Shown piece after piece: positions 16,481 to 26,091 of a DNA stretch of 37,237 nt (within the stretch, counting starts at the first letter, position 1; each line of letters starts with the position of its first letter). The DNA comes from Methyloversatilis universalis FAM5. GTDB taxonomy: Bacteria; Pseudomonadota; Gammaproteobacteria; Burkholderiales; Rhodocyclaceae. The notes under the pieces are model-generated. The model ran no database searches and was not told the DNA's origin. It saw only the letters and a program-made list of their open reading frames with translations. The translations under genes were made by a program, and so were the position numbers. Location of the stretch: contig NZ_AFHG01000032.1 of NCBI RefSeq assembly GCF_000214035.2, positions 1-37,237 on the forward strand. The letters are read 5' to 3'.

Positions 16481-18529
16481 ATGGAGTTGAGGGACGACGA
16501 TCAGAGCCAGATGTTTTCACGTCCGGAACGCGACCGCGACGTGATGACCCACTGGGAACGCCTGCTGAGTGGCGAAGAGTGCAGCTCGGACGCGCTGCGC
16601 AGGCTGATCGACGATTCCTGGCGCCGCTGCCTGAATGCCCACGTCGATCCCGGCAAGTTCCAGGCGCCACCGCCGCTGAGCGAGAACTCGCTGTATTCGC
16701 TGCAGCAGAAGCACGGTGACCTGCTCACCGCCAGTACGCCGGTGATGGCGATGGCACGCGATTTCCTGGCTGAAACCGGAACCATCATGGTGCTGACCGA
16801 CCACAGCGGCACCATCCTGAGCCTGGAAGGCGATCCGGGCACCCGCGATGAAGCGGGCGTCATGAACATGATGCCGGGCGCCAGCTGGAGTGAAACTGCC
16901 TGCGGCACCAACGCCATCGGCACCGCGATCGCGGTGCGCCACCCGGTACAGATCCATTCCGCCGAACACTACTGCGCCGGCATCAAGCGCTGGACCTGTT
17001 CATCCACCGTCATCCTCGACCCCTACGACAACAGCGTGCTCGGCGCGATCGACGTGTCCGGGCTGCAGCAGACCTACAACAAGCACAGCCTGGCGCTGGT
17101 GGTGGCGACCGCGAGCAAGATCGAGGGCCGGCTGGCCAAGCACGAGATGGGCATCCGCTTCCGGCTGCTCGAACGCTGCATGCACCGGCTGACCCACTCG
17201 ACTTCGGACGGCGTCATCGTGTTCGACCGGCGCGGCAATCCGGTCAAGGCCAACGAACGCGCCGAACAGGCGCTGAACCAGCTGGCTGAGGGGCGCATCG
17301 GATCGCGCCGGCTGGATCTGGCCTCGCTCACGCTGGGCCACGCCACCGACGATGGCCTGCCGGCCGGACTGCAGGGCTGGATCGCGCCCGAGTGGCTGGA
17401 GCCGGTGATCGAGAATGGCCAGCGCATCGGCACGCTGCTCACCATCCCCATCTTCAAGCCGCGCGCGCCGCATGGCGTGGCTGCGCCGGCGGCCGAAGCG
17501 AGCAGCGCGCCGCACGAACCGAGCAAGCTGGACTGCGTGGTGGGCAAGGACACCGCGCTGATGGAGGCGGTCGAGCGGGCGCGCCACCTGTCCCGCTCGA
17601 ATGTGCCGGTACTGCTGCTGGGCGAGACCGGTGTCGGCAAGGAAGTGTTCGCGCGCGGCATCCATGACTGCGGCAGCGCCAAGTCCGCGCCCTTCGTCGC
17701 GGTGAACTGCGGCGGTCTGTCGCGTGAGCTGCTGGCGACCGAACTGTTCGGCTATGCCGAAGGCTCCTTCACCGGAGCCCGCCGTGGCGGCATGATGGGC
17801 AAGATCGAGGCCGCCAACGGCGGCACGCTGTTCCTGGACGAACTGGGCGAAATGCCGCTCGACATGCAGCCTCACCTGCTGCGCGTGCTGGAAGAGGGCG
17901 AAATCTACCGCCTCGGCGAGAACGCGCCGCGCAAGGTGAAATTCCGCCTGATCTGCGCCACCAACCGCGATCTGCGCAAGGAAGTGACCGACGGCCGCTT
18001 CCGTATGGATCTGTATTACCGGGTCGCCGTGACCAGCGTGCGCATTCCGCCGCTGCGCGAGCGCCTGGGCGATATTCCTGCACTGTCGCGCGCGCTGATG
18101 GAGAAGCTCGCCGCCCAGCATGGCGTGCCGGTACCGGTGCTGACCGGCGTCGAACTGAACGAACTGTCCAGCTATTCCTGGCCGGGCAACGTGCGTGAAC
18201 TGCGCAATGTGCTCGAATCCATGCTGCTTACCGGCGAGCGCCCGCGCGCGCTGATGGCGCCGGAGGCAGTGCGCGGCATACGCCCGTTCGAGTCGGTTGG
18301 CGGGATGGAACAGATCATCTCTTCCGCGGTGGAGCACCGCGAAAGCCGGCGGCTGGAAGAGGCGGAGCGCGACGCCATCCTGAACGCGATCGACGACAGC
18401 CACGGCAATATGGCGCTGGCCGCGCGTTCGCTGGGCATCGCGAAGAGCACGCTCTACCTCAAACTGAAGAAGTTCGGGCTCGACGCCCTGGTCGAGCGCG
18501 CACGCGAGGTGCACGCCAAAGGGCACTGA
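16481..18529 (+). CDS. acxR: sigma-54-dependent activator of acetone catabolism (AcoR family)
   Basis: This 682-residue enhancer-binding protein has an N-terminal AcoR-type sensor with a GAF domain (about 70-220, including [10 protein letters not shown] and the AEHY motif), a short PAS-like segment (about 225-320), an AAA+ domain (about 350-580) with Walker A GETGVGKE (381-388) and Walker B LFLDE (450-454), and a Fis-type helix-turn-helix at the C-terminus (about 640-675, [12 protein letters not shown]). The sigma-54 contact loop reads GSFTGA (428-433) instead of the usual GAFTGA. It lies after the thiolase gene and probably acts at both sigma-54 promoters here. The symbol acxR is by role and position; the inducer could be acetone, a related ketone or an alcohol. 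Confidence 0.85.
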   Translation: MELRDDDQSQMFSRPERDRDVMTHWERLLSGEECSSDALRRLIDDSWRRCLNAHVDPGKFQAPPPLSENSLYSLQQKHGDLLTASTPVMAMARDFLAETGTIMVLTDHSGTILSLEGDPGTRDEAGVMNMMPGASWSETACGTNAIGTAIAVRHPVQIHSAEHYCAGIKRWTCSSTVILDPYDNSVLGAIDVSGLQQTYNKHSLALVVATASKIEGRLAKHEMGIRFRLLERCMHRLTHSTSDGVIVFDRRGNPVKANERAEQALNQLAEGRIGSRRLDLASLTLGHATDDGLPAGLQGWIAPEWLEPVIENGQRIGTLLTIPIFKPRAPHGVAAPAAEASSAPHEPSKLDCVVGKDTALMEAVERARHLSRSNVPVLLLGETGVGKEVFARGIHDCGSAKSAPFVAVNCGGLSRELLATELFGYAEGSFTGARRGGMMGKIEAANGGTLFLDELGEMPLDMQPHLLRVLEEGEIYRLGENAPRKVKFRLICATNRDLRKEVTDGRFRMDLYYRVAVTSVRIPPLRERLGDIPALSRALMEKLAAQHGVPVPVLTGVELNELSSYSWPGNVRELRNVLESMLLTGERPRALMAPEAVRGIRPFESVGGMEQIISSAVEHRESRRLEEAERDAILNAIDDSHGNMALAARSLGIAKSTLYLKLKKFGLDALVERAREVHAKGH

Positions 18530-18542
18530 GCGTCACGGCCTG

Positions 18543-18565
18543 AGCCGGCGCAGCCCGGCTTCCCG
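18543..18565. terminator. hairpin between convergent acxR and DUF779 genes
   Basis: AGCCGG-CGCAGC-CCGGCT is nested in wider arms CCTGAGC/GCTCAGG (18539-18582). There is no T-run longer than two, so terminator function is only probable from its place between two convergent genes. Confidence 0.4.
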
Positions 18566-18624
18566 CCGCTCAGGTGGTCCGGCGCCCGGTGCAGCCGTCG
18601 CAGGTCGCCCGGGCGTGCCTCAGG

Positions 18625-19014
18625 TCAATCCAGCGTATCGCCGCGCGGCGGCAGACCGAGCTTTTCCAGCTCTGCTTCCTCGTCCGGCTCGTACAGCCGC
18701 GAGCGGGTCAGGAAGCGGACGCCTTCCGGCGATTCGATCGAAAAGCCGGATCCGCGACCCGGCACGACGTCGATGATGAGGTGGGTGTGCTGCCAGTACT
18801 CGAACTGAGCGACGCTCATGCAGAAGGGCATGCCGCCGATCTCGCCGAGTATGTAGTCGGAGCTGCCGAGCTTGAATTCATTGCGCGGGTAGCACATCGG
18901 AGCGCTGCCATCGCAGCAGCCACCGGATTGATGGAACAGCAGCGGGCCGTGCTTCCGGGCGAGCCGGGCGATCCATTCAAGTGCTTCGGGGGTGGCGGTG
19001 ACGCGGGTGACCAT
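18625..19014 (-). CDS. DUF779 family protein
   Basis: This small 129-residue protein carries the DUF779 signature around HQSGGCCDGSAPMC (Cys 33, 34 and 41), suggesting metal binding or redox chemistry. DUF779 genes are very often next to aldehyde dehydrogenases of the ExaC/AcoD group, as here, but the function is unknown. The Shine-Dalgarno AGGAGGAG stands close to the ATG. It lies downstream of the aldehyde dehydrogenase but beyond a strong terminator, so it either has its own promoter, which I could not identify in the gap, or is reached by readthrough. Confidence 0.85.
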   Translation of the reverse strand: MVTRVTATPEALEWIARLARKHGPLLFHQSGGCCDGSAPMCYPRNEFKLGSSDYILGEIGGMPFCMSVAQFEYWQHTHLIIDVVPGRGSGFSIESPEGVRFLTRSRLYEPDEEAELEKLGLPPRGDTLD

Positions 19015-19153
19015 GGTTCTCCTCCTGCCTGTGTCCGGGTGATCTCTGCCGAGTGACCGCGCAGGGTGGCCGACGTTCGGCCGGTCCGTGCGGTTTCGTG
19101 CTTATTCTGCTGGTATGAATTGCCGTGCGGCGCTCAGACCGCGTGCAGCATCC

Positions 19154-19184
19154 AAACAAAAAAGGGGCGCCGGAGCGCCCCTTT
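19154..19184 (-). terminator. intrinsic terminator of the aldehyde dehydrogenase gene
   Basis: On the minus strand, AAAGGGGCGC-TCCG-GCGCCCCTTT forms a ten-pair stem (19184-19161) and runs into TTTTTTGTTT. It is a strong factor-independent terminator 15 bases after the stop codon. Confidence 0.9.
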
Positions 19185-19198
19185 CTCTTACCACTGCA

Positions 19199-20713
<1,515 letters not shown>

Positions 20714-20841
20714 GTATTTCCTCCTCGAGTTGTCGATTGCCCCTGCGGTCGGCAACAATGCACGACAGAACAACACAGGGTCACCGCGCACGCTACTGCG
20801 TCGCAGGTAGGTATCCGGTAGGTAGTGGTGGAGCGAGACGA
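20714..20841. promoter_or_regulatory. divergent control region between aldehyde dehydrogenase and GAF regulator
   Basis: These 128 bases must hold the start signals for both genes. The only features seen are an 11-base palindrome CTGCGTCGCAG (20796-20806), extended imperfectly by CTAC/GTAG, and a direct repeat GGTAGGTA-N3-GGTAGGTA just after it. No convincing sigma-54 or sigma-70 promoter was found on either strand. Confidence 0.35.
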
Positions 20842-22029
20842 ATGACGGGTTCTGTGGCACATCTTGCGGCACGCCGCCGCCGTATCGAGTCGATACGGCG
20901 GGGTGAGCGCACGCCGGGCGAACACATCGTCGTGGTGGGTATGGACATCGCCGGCTCATGGCAGCGATCGCGCGAGGCGGTGTCTGAAACATGTTCTGCC
21001 GCGCCTATAGAGGACACGGTATCGGACTGGACCCAGACGCCGTACGGACAGGCGGTCACCTCCTGCGTCGATGAACTGGAAACCGTGGCGCGCGAGAGCG
21101 GCATGGTGGCGGCGGTCAGCGATGCCGAAGGCTGTCTGCTGTGGACCGGCTGCAGCCGCAGCATGCGCAACCGGGCCGAGCGGGTGCACTTCGTGCCCGG
21201 CGGCCGCTGGGACGAGCGTTCGGTCGGTACCAATGCACTGGCGCTGGCGCTGCGCTACCGGCGGCCGGCCAGCGTGTTCTCGGCCGAACATTTCATTCCG
21301 GCGGTACAGGACTGGGTGTGCTACGCCGCGCCGGTGCGCGACGCGACCAGCGGAGAGGTGATGGGCGTGGTCGACCTGTCGACCACCTGGAACAAGCATT
21401 CCCCGCTGGCGCTGCATGCGGTGGAGCGTTTCGCGCAGCGGGTGTCGCAGGCACTGCAGTCGCTGAGCCACATGCCGGTGCTGCGCCTGCGCACGCTGGG
21501 CACCCCGCAGGCGGTGCTGCAGGGCAGGGTGGTGCCGCTGTCGCCCCGGCAGCTCGAAATCCTCTGTCTGCTGGCACTGCACCCGGAAGGTCTGGATCTG
21601 GAGCGCATGCACGCCGCGCTGTACGGCGATCGGCCGGTCGGTGTCGCCACGCTGAAGACCGAGGTGTCACAGCTGCGCGAGCGGCTGGGCGGCGCAATCG
21701 GCTCGCGGCCTTACCGGCTGCTGGTGAACTGGCAGGCCGATTTCCGCGATCTGGAACAGGCACTGGACGCGGGCCGCATCGAGAACGCGCTCGGCATCTA
21801 CCGGGGCGCTTTCCTGCCCCGCACCGAAAGCCCGCTGCTGCGCGCATGGCGGGACTGCCTCGAATCCCGTCTGTCCGAAGCCATTTTCCGGGTGGACAAT
21901 CCGGACGTGCTGCTCAACCACCTCGGCCAGGCACCGGAGGCGGTCGATGCCTTGCAGCGCCTGAGCGAACTGCTGCCGTCCGATCATCCGGGCCGGACCC
22001 TGCTGGCGCGTACTTTCGGAGAGGTCTGA
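20842..22029 (+). CDS. AcoR-like sensor (GAF) fused to winged-helix DNA-binding domain
   Basis: This 395-residue regulator has an N-terminal half like AcoR/AcxR activators: SWQRS near residue 37, a GAF domain with [16 protein letters not shown] and the [18 protein letters not shown] segment. It lacks the AAA+ sigma-54 module. The middle (about 215-300: LRTLG...[18 protein letters not shown]...[13 protein letters not shown]) looks like an OmpR/SARP-type winged helix, and the C-terminal part (about 305-395) is helical, reminiscent of an activator domain. The start was placed at an ATG after a weak GGAG; another ATG at 20941 is possible. Being divergent from the dehydrogenase gene, it probably controls it. 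The exact family name is uncertain. Confidence 0.75.
   Translation: MTGSVAHLAARRRRIESIRRGERTPGEHIVVVGMDIAGSWQRSREAVSETCSAAPIEDTVSDWTQTPYGQAVTSCVDELETVARESGMVAAVSDAEGCLLWTGCSRSMRNRAERVHFVPGGRWDERSVGTNALALALRYRRPASVFSAEHFIPAVQDWVCYAAPVRDATSGEVMGVVDLSTTWNKHSPLALHAVERFAQRVSQALQSLSHMPVLRLRTLGTPQAVLQGRVVPLSPRQLEILCLLALHPEGLDLERMHAALYGDRPVGVATLKTEVSQLRERLGGAIGSRPYRLLVNWQADFRDLEQALDAGRIENALGIYRGAFLPRTESPLLRAWRDCLESRLSEAIFRVDNPDVLLNHLGQAPEAVDALQRLSELLPSDHPGRTLLARTFGEV
20879..20899. promoter_or_regulatory. 21-base perfect palindrome near the start of the GAF regulator
   Basis: GCCGTATCGA-G-TCGATACGGC has ten-base perfect arms around one base. It lies inside the coding sequence if the gene starts at 20842, or in its promoter region if it starts at 20941. 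It could be an operator for autoregulation or for the divergent dehydrogenase gene, but chance within Arg/Ile-rich codons cannot be excluded. Confidence 0.35.
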
Positions 22030-22191
22030 TCGCGGTTTCCTCTGGCACGTGGCAGGGCCTGCGGGCGGTCAGGATGTCAGGGGCGGGCGCAGGGGCAGGG
22101 CGCAGGGCGCAGCGGTAGGGAAAGACCTGCAAGCCGGTCCGATGCGTCCGCGTCCGGCCCGACGCCCCGAATGCCGCAGGCAGTAGCCGCC

Positions 22192-22908
22192 TTACATCAC
22201 CTTCACCGCACGCCCGATGTACAGGATGGGGCCGGTCGGCTTGCCGATGGGCGAGCCGTATTCCGGTTCCAGCGTGATTTCGAACAGCTGGTTGTGTTCC
22301 AGCGGCGGCAGTTCCTTGAGCTGAACGTCGAGCGGTCGTCCCGGCTGCACCAGCCCCAGAGACACTGGCCCCTTCCAGTCTTTGCCCTTGGTCCAGAACT
22401 GCAGCGCCTTGGCCTGCGGGATTTCTGTCACGCCCAGAGGTATGAGCTTGAGCGACTGGGTCGTGCTGGCCTGCACCACCCAGCCCGGCGCCTTGTCTTC
22501 CGGCGCCACCAGCACCACCATGAATTTCGGTTCGGCCGCTTTCTGGGCGCCCGGCAGGCCGACTACGGCCAGCAGCATGGCGGCGGCGAATCCGGTGGCG
22601 GCCAGGGTGCGCCAGAAGGCGAGGCTGTCCCACAGACGGCCTGCCAGTGAAACGTCGCTGACGCCTGCACCGGCGGTACGGGCAGCCGGCCACAGCGAGC
22701 GTTCGATCCGCGCCCACAGCGCGGGGGGCAGCGGTTCCGGCTCCACCATCTTGGTCAGCGGCAGCAGCCGCTCCTCCCAGTAGGCGACGCGGGCGCGCAG
22801 GCCGGCGTCGTGTTCGAGATTCCGTTCCACCGCAGCGCGCTGCGGGGCGTCGAGCAGGCCGAGCACATAGAGGCCGGCGACATCGTCTTTGGGCTGCAGA
22901 TCGCTCAC
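22192..22908 (-). CDS. anti-sigma factor, RskA-like
   Basis: This 238-residue membrane protein has an N-terminal zinc-less anti-sigma helix region (about 1-90, with GLLDAPQRAAVERNLEHDAG), one membrane segment (about 115-135) and a C-terminal RskA-type domain that ends with the EPEYGSPIGKPTGPILYIG motif typical of that family. It would hold the partner ECF sigma factor at the membrane until an outside signal releases it. The GTG start overlaps the sigma stop by four bases (GTGA), which implies translational coupling. A gap of 162 bases without a visible gene separates it from the convergent GAF regulator. Confidence 0.85.
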   Translation of the reverse strand: MSDLQPKDDVAGLYVLGLLDAPQRAAVERNLEHDAGLRARVAYWEERLLPLTKMVEPEPLPPALWARIERSLWPAARTAGAGVSDVSLAGRLWDSLAFWRTLAATGFAAAMLLAVVGLPGAQKAAEPKFMVVLVAPEDKAPGWVVQASTTQSLKLIPLGVTEIPQAKALQFWTKGKDWKGPVSLGLVQPGRPLDVQLKELPPLEHNQLFEITLEPEYGSPIGKPTGPILYIGRAVKVM

Positions 22909-23468
22909 GCCATGCACTCCTTCAGCGATTGCAGGCCGCGGCGTATCCACGCCTTCACGGTGCCCAGCGGCGTGGCCAGACGTTCGGCGATTTCACTGTG
23001 CGTGCAGCCTTCCAGATAGGCGAGCAGGATGCTGGAGCGCTTCGGACCGTCCAGGCGGCCGAGGCAGTCGTAAAGCAGGCCGGATTCGGACGCCAGCAGC
23101 ACCTGCTCGTAGGGGTCGGGTACCGATGCGGCGCCGTCCTGCCCGGCCTGGTCGATCAGCGACTCGTCGGCCGGGGTTTCGCGCGCGTGGTCCCGGATGT
23201 GATTCAGCGCGCCGTGGCGCACGATGCTGTAGATCCATCCCCGCCCGCTGCCGCGCGTGGCGTCGAAGCTGGCCGCCTTCTCCCAGACGCGCACGAAGGC
23301 GTCGTGCACCACGTCCTCGGCGATGTCGCGGCGGCGCACGATGCGCAGCGCGACCGCGAGCAGACGGGCGCCTTCCAGCTGATAGATGCGGTGCAGCGCA
23401 GCGCGCTCTCCGGCCGCGCAGGCGCTGAGCGCGGCTTCGTAGTCGAATTCGTCCATGCTGCGTGTCAT
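22905..23468 (-). CDS. ECF sigma factor (RpoE/SigK-like)
   Basis: This 187-residue sigma-70 family protein has only regions 2 and 4: region 2 from about 25 to 95 (DIAEDVVHDAFVRVW and GWIYSIVRH for -10 recognition) and region 4 from about 130 to 185 (SEIAERLATPLGTVKAWIRRG helix-turn-helix). It pairs with the overlapping RskA-like gene. The start used is the ATG giving MTRSMDEF; a second ATG four codons later is possible, and both have weak ribosome sites. The regulon cannot be read from this window; an inverted repeat lies about 70 bases upstream. Confidence 0.9.
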   Translation of the reverse strand: MTRSMDEFDYEAALSACAAGERAALHRIYQLEGARLLAVALRIVRRRDIAEDVVHDAFVRVWEKAASFDATRGSGRGWIYSIVRHGALNHIRDHARETPADESLIDQAGQDGAASVPDPYEQVLLASESGLLYDCLGRLDGPKRSSILLAYLEGCTHSEIAERLATPLGTVKAWIRRGLQSLKECMA

Positions 23469-23537
23469 CGTGATGCCTTGAGCGGGTTTGGGGCAGAGCT
23501 GATCCGAGCTTCTCACGCCTCTACCCGCGGAACAGCG

Positions 23538-23558
23538 GTGTGGATGCAGTCTCCACAC
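23538..23558. promoter_or_regulatory. inverted repeat upstream of the ECF sigma gene
   Basis: GTGTGGA-N7-TCCACAC has seven-base perfect arms about 70 bases before the sigma start, in the gap shared with the helicase gene. It is a candidate operator for either gene. No repressor candidate can be named. Confidence 0.35.
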
Positions 23559-23607
23559 AAATTTTCAGAGCGGTCCATGGCCGGTCGTGTTGCGCTGCGA
23601 AAAAGAC

Positions 23608-23636
23608 TTGCAAACATACACGCGTGTCTGTAAAGT
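23608..23636 (+). promoter_or_regulatory. candidate sigma-70 promoter of the helicase gene
   Basis: TTGCAA and TAAAGT are separated by 17 bases, four of six matches each. Transcription would begin near 23643 and give a leader of about 220 bases before the helicase ATG. Confidence 0.5.
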
Positions 23637-23642
23637 TCGCCG

Positions 23643-23864
23643 CTTCGTGCTTTCCGCGTTGGCTCCCGCCGATGCATTCCCGGTTAGGTCCGGCGCTGGC
23701 ACGATAAAGTTATCGTCCCTGGCCTGTCTTTTTCTCCCGCCTGTTTGGTCAAGCGTGGTTGATCGGTTAGTGCCGATAGAACGTCGGGATTTCGCCCGAC
23801 CAACCCGCTCCTTCCGTACTGCTTGTCGCAGCGCGGCGGGTAGCCATTGTGTGGAAAAAAATAC
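23643..23864 (+). promoter_or_regulatory. structured 5' leader of the RNA helicase gene
   Basis: No gene is seen here. Three small dyads follow each other: ACGATAA-AG-TTATCGT (23701-23716), ATCGG-N6-CCGAT (23762-23777) and GTCGGG-N6-CCCGAC (23783-23800), then an A-rich stretch before the ATG. Long structured leaders are known for cold-shock and RNA-helicase genes, where they allow temperature or self-regulation; that use here is inference. Confidence 0.45.
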
Positions 23865-25178
23865 ATGGAATTCTCAGAACTCGGTCTTAACGAATCCCTT
23901 CTTGGCGCGATCGTCGAGGCCGGTTACCCCAATCCGACCGCCGTGCAGGAAAAGGCTGTGCCGGCTGCGCTGGCTGGTCGTGACCTGATGGTGTCGTCGC
24001 AGACCGGCTCGGGCAAGACCGCCGCCTTCATGTGGCCGGCGCTGAACCGTCTGACGCAGGACTCGGCCGTCAAGGCCCGCGGCCCGCGCATTCTGGTGCT
24101 GACGCCGACCCGCGAACTGGCCATCCAGGTCACCGACGCCTGCCGCAAGTACGGCCGTGGCCTGCGCTACGCCAAGGCGGTCAGCGTGGTCGGCGGTACC
24201 TCCTACGTGATGCAGAACAAGCTGCTGGCCCAGCCCTATGAAGTGCTGGTTGCCACGCCGGGTCGCCTGATCGACCAGATGGACAGCGGCCGCATCGATT
24301 TCGGCCGTCTCGAAATGCTGGTGCTGGACGAAGCCGACCGCATGCTGGACATGGGCTTCATCGAAGACATCGAAGCCATCGTCGATCGTCTGCCGGAAAA
24401 GCGCCAGACCCTGCTGTTCTCGGCCACCTTCGAGCCGCGCGTCATGCGTCTGGCCGAGCGCCTGACCAAGGACGCACAGCGCATCGAAATCCAGGCGACG
24501 GCCGCCCAGCACGAGAACATCGAACAGCGTCTGCTGTTCGCGGACGGCATGGGCCACAAGCAGCGTCTGCTCGACCACCTGCTGCGTGACGAGGGCGTCG
24601 AACAGGCCATCGTATTCACCGCCACCAAGCGCGACGCTGACCAGATTGCGGAACAGCTCGGCGAAAACGGCTTCCTGGCTGCCGCGCTGCATGGCGACAT
24701 GCACCAGGGCGAACGCAACCGTACGCTGGGCCATCTGCGCCGCGGCGCGCTGCGCGTGCTGGTCGCCACCGACGTGGCTGCCCGTGGCATTGACGTGGCC
24801 GGCATCAGCCACGTGATCAACTTCGATCTGCCGAAGTCGGCCGAAGACTATGTGCACCGCATCGGCCGCACCGGTCGTGCCGGCCGCAGCGGCATCGCGG
24901 TCAGTCTGGCCTCCGGCGACGACGTGCGCCGTGTCAAGACGATCGAGCGCTTCATCCGTCACACCATCCCGGTGCACACCATTCCGGGTCTGGAGCCGCG
25001 CGTGCAGCCGCGTACGTCCGCACCGCGCGGTCCGCGCACCGGCACCGGCCGTCCGGGCAGCTGGGGCAACAAGCCGGGCAACGGCCCGCGTCGTCCGGGC
25101 GGCGGTGCGCCGCGCAGCGAAGGCGGCTGGCGTGGCAACAGCAACGGTCGCAGCGACCGCAGCCGTCGCGCTGACTGA
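23865..25178 (+). CDS. rhlE: DEAD-box ATP-dependent RNA helicase, RhlE type
   Basis: This 437-residue RNA helicase has all core motifs: QTGSGKT (46-52), PTRELAIQ, DEAD (155-158), SAT, ATDVAARGIDV and HRIGRTGRAG. After about residue 370 comes a basic tail rich in Gly, Arg and Pro, typical of RhlE-like proteins that bind structured RNA, for example in ribosome assembly, RNA decay and cold adaptation. The start is the ATG giving MEFSELGL; a slightly earlier in-frame ATG lacks family similarity. Only a weak Shine-Dalgarno (GGA then A-run) is present. A strong terminator follows. Confidence 0.9.
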   Translation: MEFSELGLNESLLGAIVEAGYPNPTAVQEKAVPAALAGRDLMVSSQTGSGKTAAFMWPALNRLTQDSAVKARGPRILVLTPTRELAIQVTDACRKYGRGLRYAKAVSVVGGTSYVMQNKLLAQPYEVLVATPGRLIDQMDSGRIDFGRLEMLVLDEADRMLDMGFIEDIEAIVDRLPEKRQTLLFSATFEPRVMRLAERLTKDAQRIEIQATAAQHENIEQRLLFADGMGHKQRLLDHLLRDEGVEQAIVFTATKRDADQIAEQLGENGFLAAALHGDMHQGERNRTLGHLRRGALRVLVATDVAARGIDVAGISHVINFDLPKSAEDYVHRIGRTGRAGRSGIAVSLASGDDVRRVKTIERFIRHTIPVHTIPGLEPRVQPRTSAPRGPRTGTGRPGSWGNKPGNGPRRPGGGAPRSEGGWRGNSNGRSDRSRRAD

Positions 25179-25202
25179 TCCACCCCGCTGAGCAGCACAA
25201 CG

Positions 25203-25233
25203 AAAAAGGCGCCGGTTACCCGGCGCCTTTTTT
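25203..25233 (+). terminator. intrinsic terminator after rhlE
   Basis: AAAAAGGCGCCGG-TTAC-CCGGCGCCTTTTTT is a perfect stem with an A-run before and a T-run after, so it can act in both directions. It would also stop the minus-strand operon ending just to its right. Confidence 0.93.
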
Positions 25234-25264
25234 CATTTCATCGGGCATCGCGCATGGCGGACGG

Positions 25265-25492
25265 TCAGGGGGCCGTGACGCTCGCCACCAGCCGGCGCGT
25301 CAGCGGCGCCACGATCAGCACCACCGGAAAGGCCACCGGCCACGATGACAGCCAGGCGCCGGCCCACGCGCCGGGCAAGGCCGGCACAAAGCCGACCGCG
25401 CGTACGGTGGCGATGCCCGAAACCAGCAGCGACATCAGTCCGGAGAGGATGAAGCCGAAAAGAGGTGGGGCCCATTGCCGTGGCAGTTTCAT
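25265..25492 (-). CDS. DUF2798-like small membrane protein
   Basis: This 75-residue protein has two hydrophobic helices (about 11-32 and 47-66) joined by a short loop, matching the DUF2798 pattern of small two-helix inner-membrane proteins. Its ATG overlaps the stop of the flavodoxin-like gene by four bases (ATGA), so it is translationally coupled as the last gene of a three-gene operon. Function unknown. Confidence 0.75.
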   Translation of the reverse strand: MKLPRQWAPPLFGFILSGLMSLLVSGIATVRAVGFVPALPGAWAGAWLSSWPVAFPVVLIVAPLTRRLVASVTAP

Positions 25493-26091
25493 GGCGCCAC
25501 CTCCGCGACGGCCGGATAAGCCTCTTCCTCCGCCGACAGCCGCAGCAGGGTGTGCGCAAAATTGCTGCCGAACAGTCGCGCGGTTTTCACGTCGCCCGGC
25601 ACAAAGGCGTCCGGAGGCGAAGCGTGACCCGCCTGTGCCATCAGACCTGACCAGGAGCCGAGGCGATTGGCCGCCTCGTCGTAGGGCACGCCGACATGCT
25701 GCTCCGGCAGTATCGGGTTGCCCATCCACAGCATGCCGTGCTGCATCGAAAAGATGAACAGTGACAGCAGCGTGGACTGCTTGTCGCCGGCGTGCAGCGA
25801 GGACACGGTAAAGGCCGCAGCCAGCTTTCCCTTGAGCGACTGCCTGGGCCACATGCCGCCGGTTGAGTCCATGAAACTCTTGAACGGCCCGGATACGCCG
25901 CCGAGGTAGGTCGGCGATCCGAGCACGATGCCTTCGTAGTCGCCCAGCTGCTCCGGGACGGCGACAAGTTCTTCCGCCCGGAGAAGATCCGCGACCACGC
26001 CACTTACGCCGTTGCAGCCGGTGCGGATATGGCGGGCGATGTGTTCGGTGTGACCGTGGGCACTGTGATGGACGATGGCGATTCTTTTCAT
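25489..26091 (-). CDS. flavodoxin / NADPH-dependent FMN reductase-like protein
   Basis: This 200-residue cytoplasmic flavoprotein begins IAIVHHSAHGHTEHIARHI, the FMN phosphate-binding loop of the flavodoxin/WrbA fold. GSPTYLGGVSGPFKSFMD is the second flavin contact. It likely transfers electrons to quinones or other acceptors. The gene is coupled by four-base overlaps to the DUF2938 gene before it and the DUF2798 gene after it, and the operon lies behind a MerR-type promoter, which suggests an inducible redox or electrophile response. The substrate is unknown. Confidence 0.85.
   Translation of the reverse strand: MKRIAIVHHSAHGHTEHIARHIRTGCNGVSGVVADLLRAEELVAVPEQLGDYEGIVLGSPTYLGGVSGPFKSFMDSTGGMWPRQSLKGKLAAAFTVSSLHAGDKQSTLLSLFIFSMQHGMLWMGNPILPEQHVGVPYDEAANRLGSWSGLMAQAGHASPPDAFVPGDVKTARLFGSNFAHTLLRLSAEEEAYPAVAEVAP

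Noticed and set aside
20801-20818. GG-N10-GC on the minus strand upstream of the aldehyde dehydrogenase as a sigma-54 promoter
   Set aside because: Apart from GG and GC almost no consensus bases match (CGGATA... CTGCG).
20855-20867. sigma-54-like TGGCACATCTTGC before the GAF regulator body
   Set aside because: GG and GC are only eight bases apart instead of ten, and it lies inside the likely coding sequence.
22030-22191. GGGCGCAG-like repeats between the GAF regulator and the anti-sigma gene
   Set aside because: Short, irregular and explained by GC-rich composition; no array structure.
23529-23552. ECF-type promoter GGAAC ... GTCT driving the helicase gene
   Set aside because: The spacing is short (15 bases) and the -10 is poor; the sigma-70-like pair at 23608-23636 is better placed.
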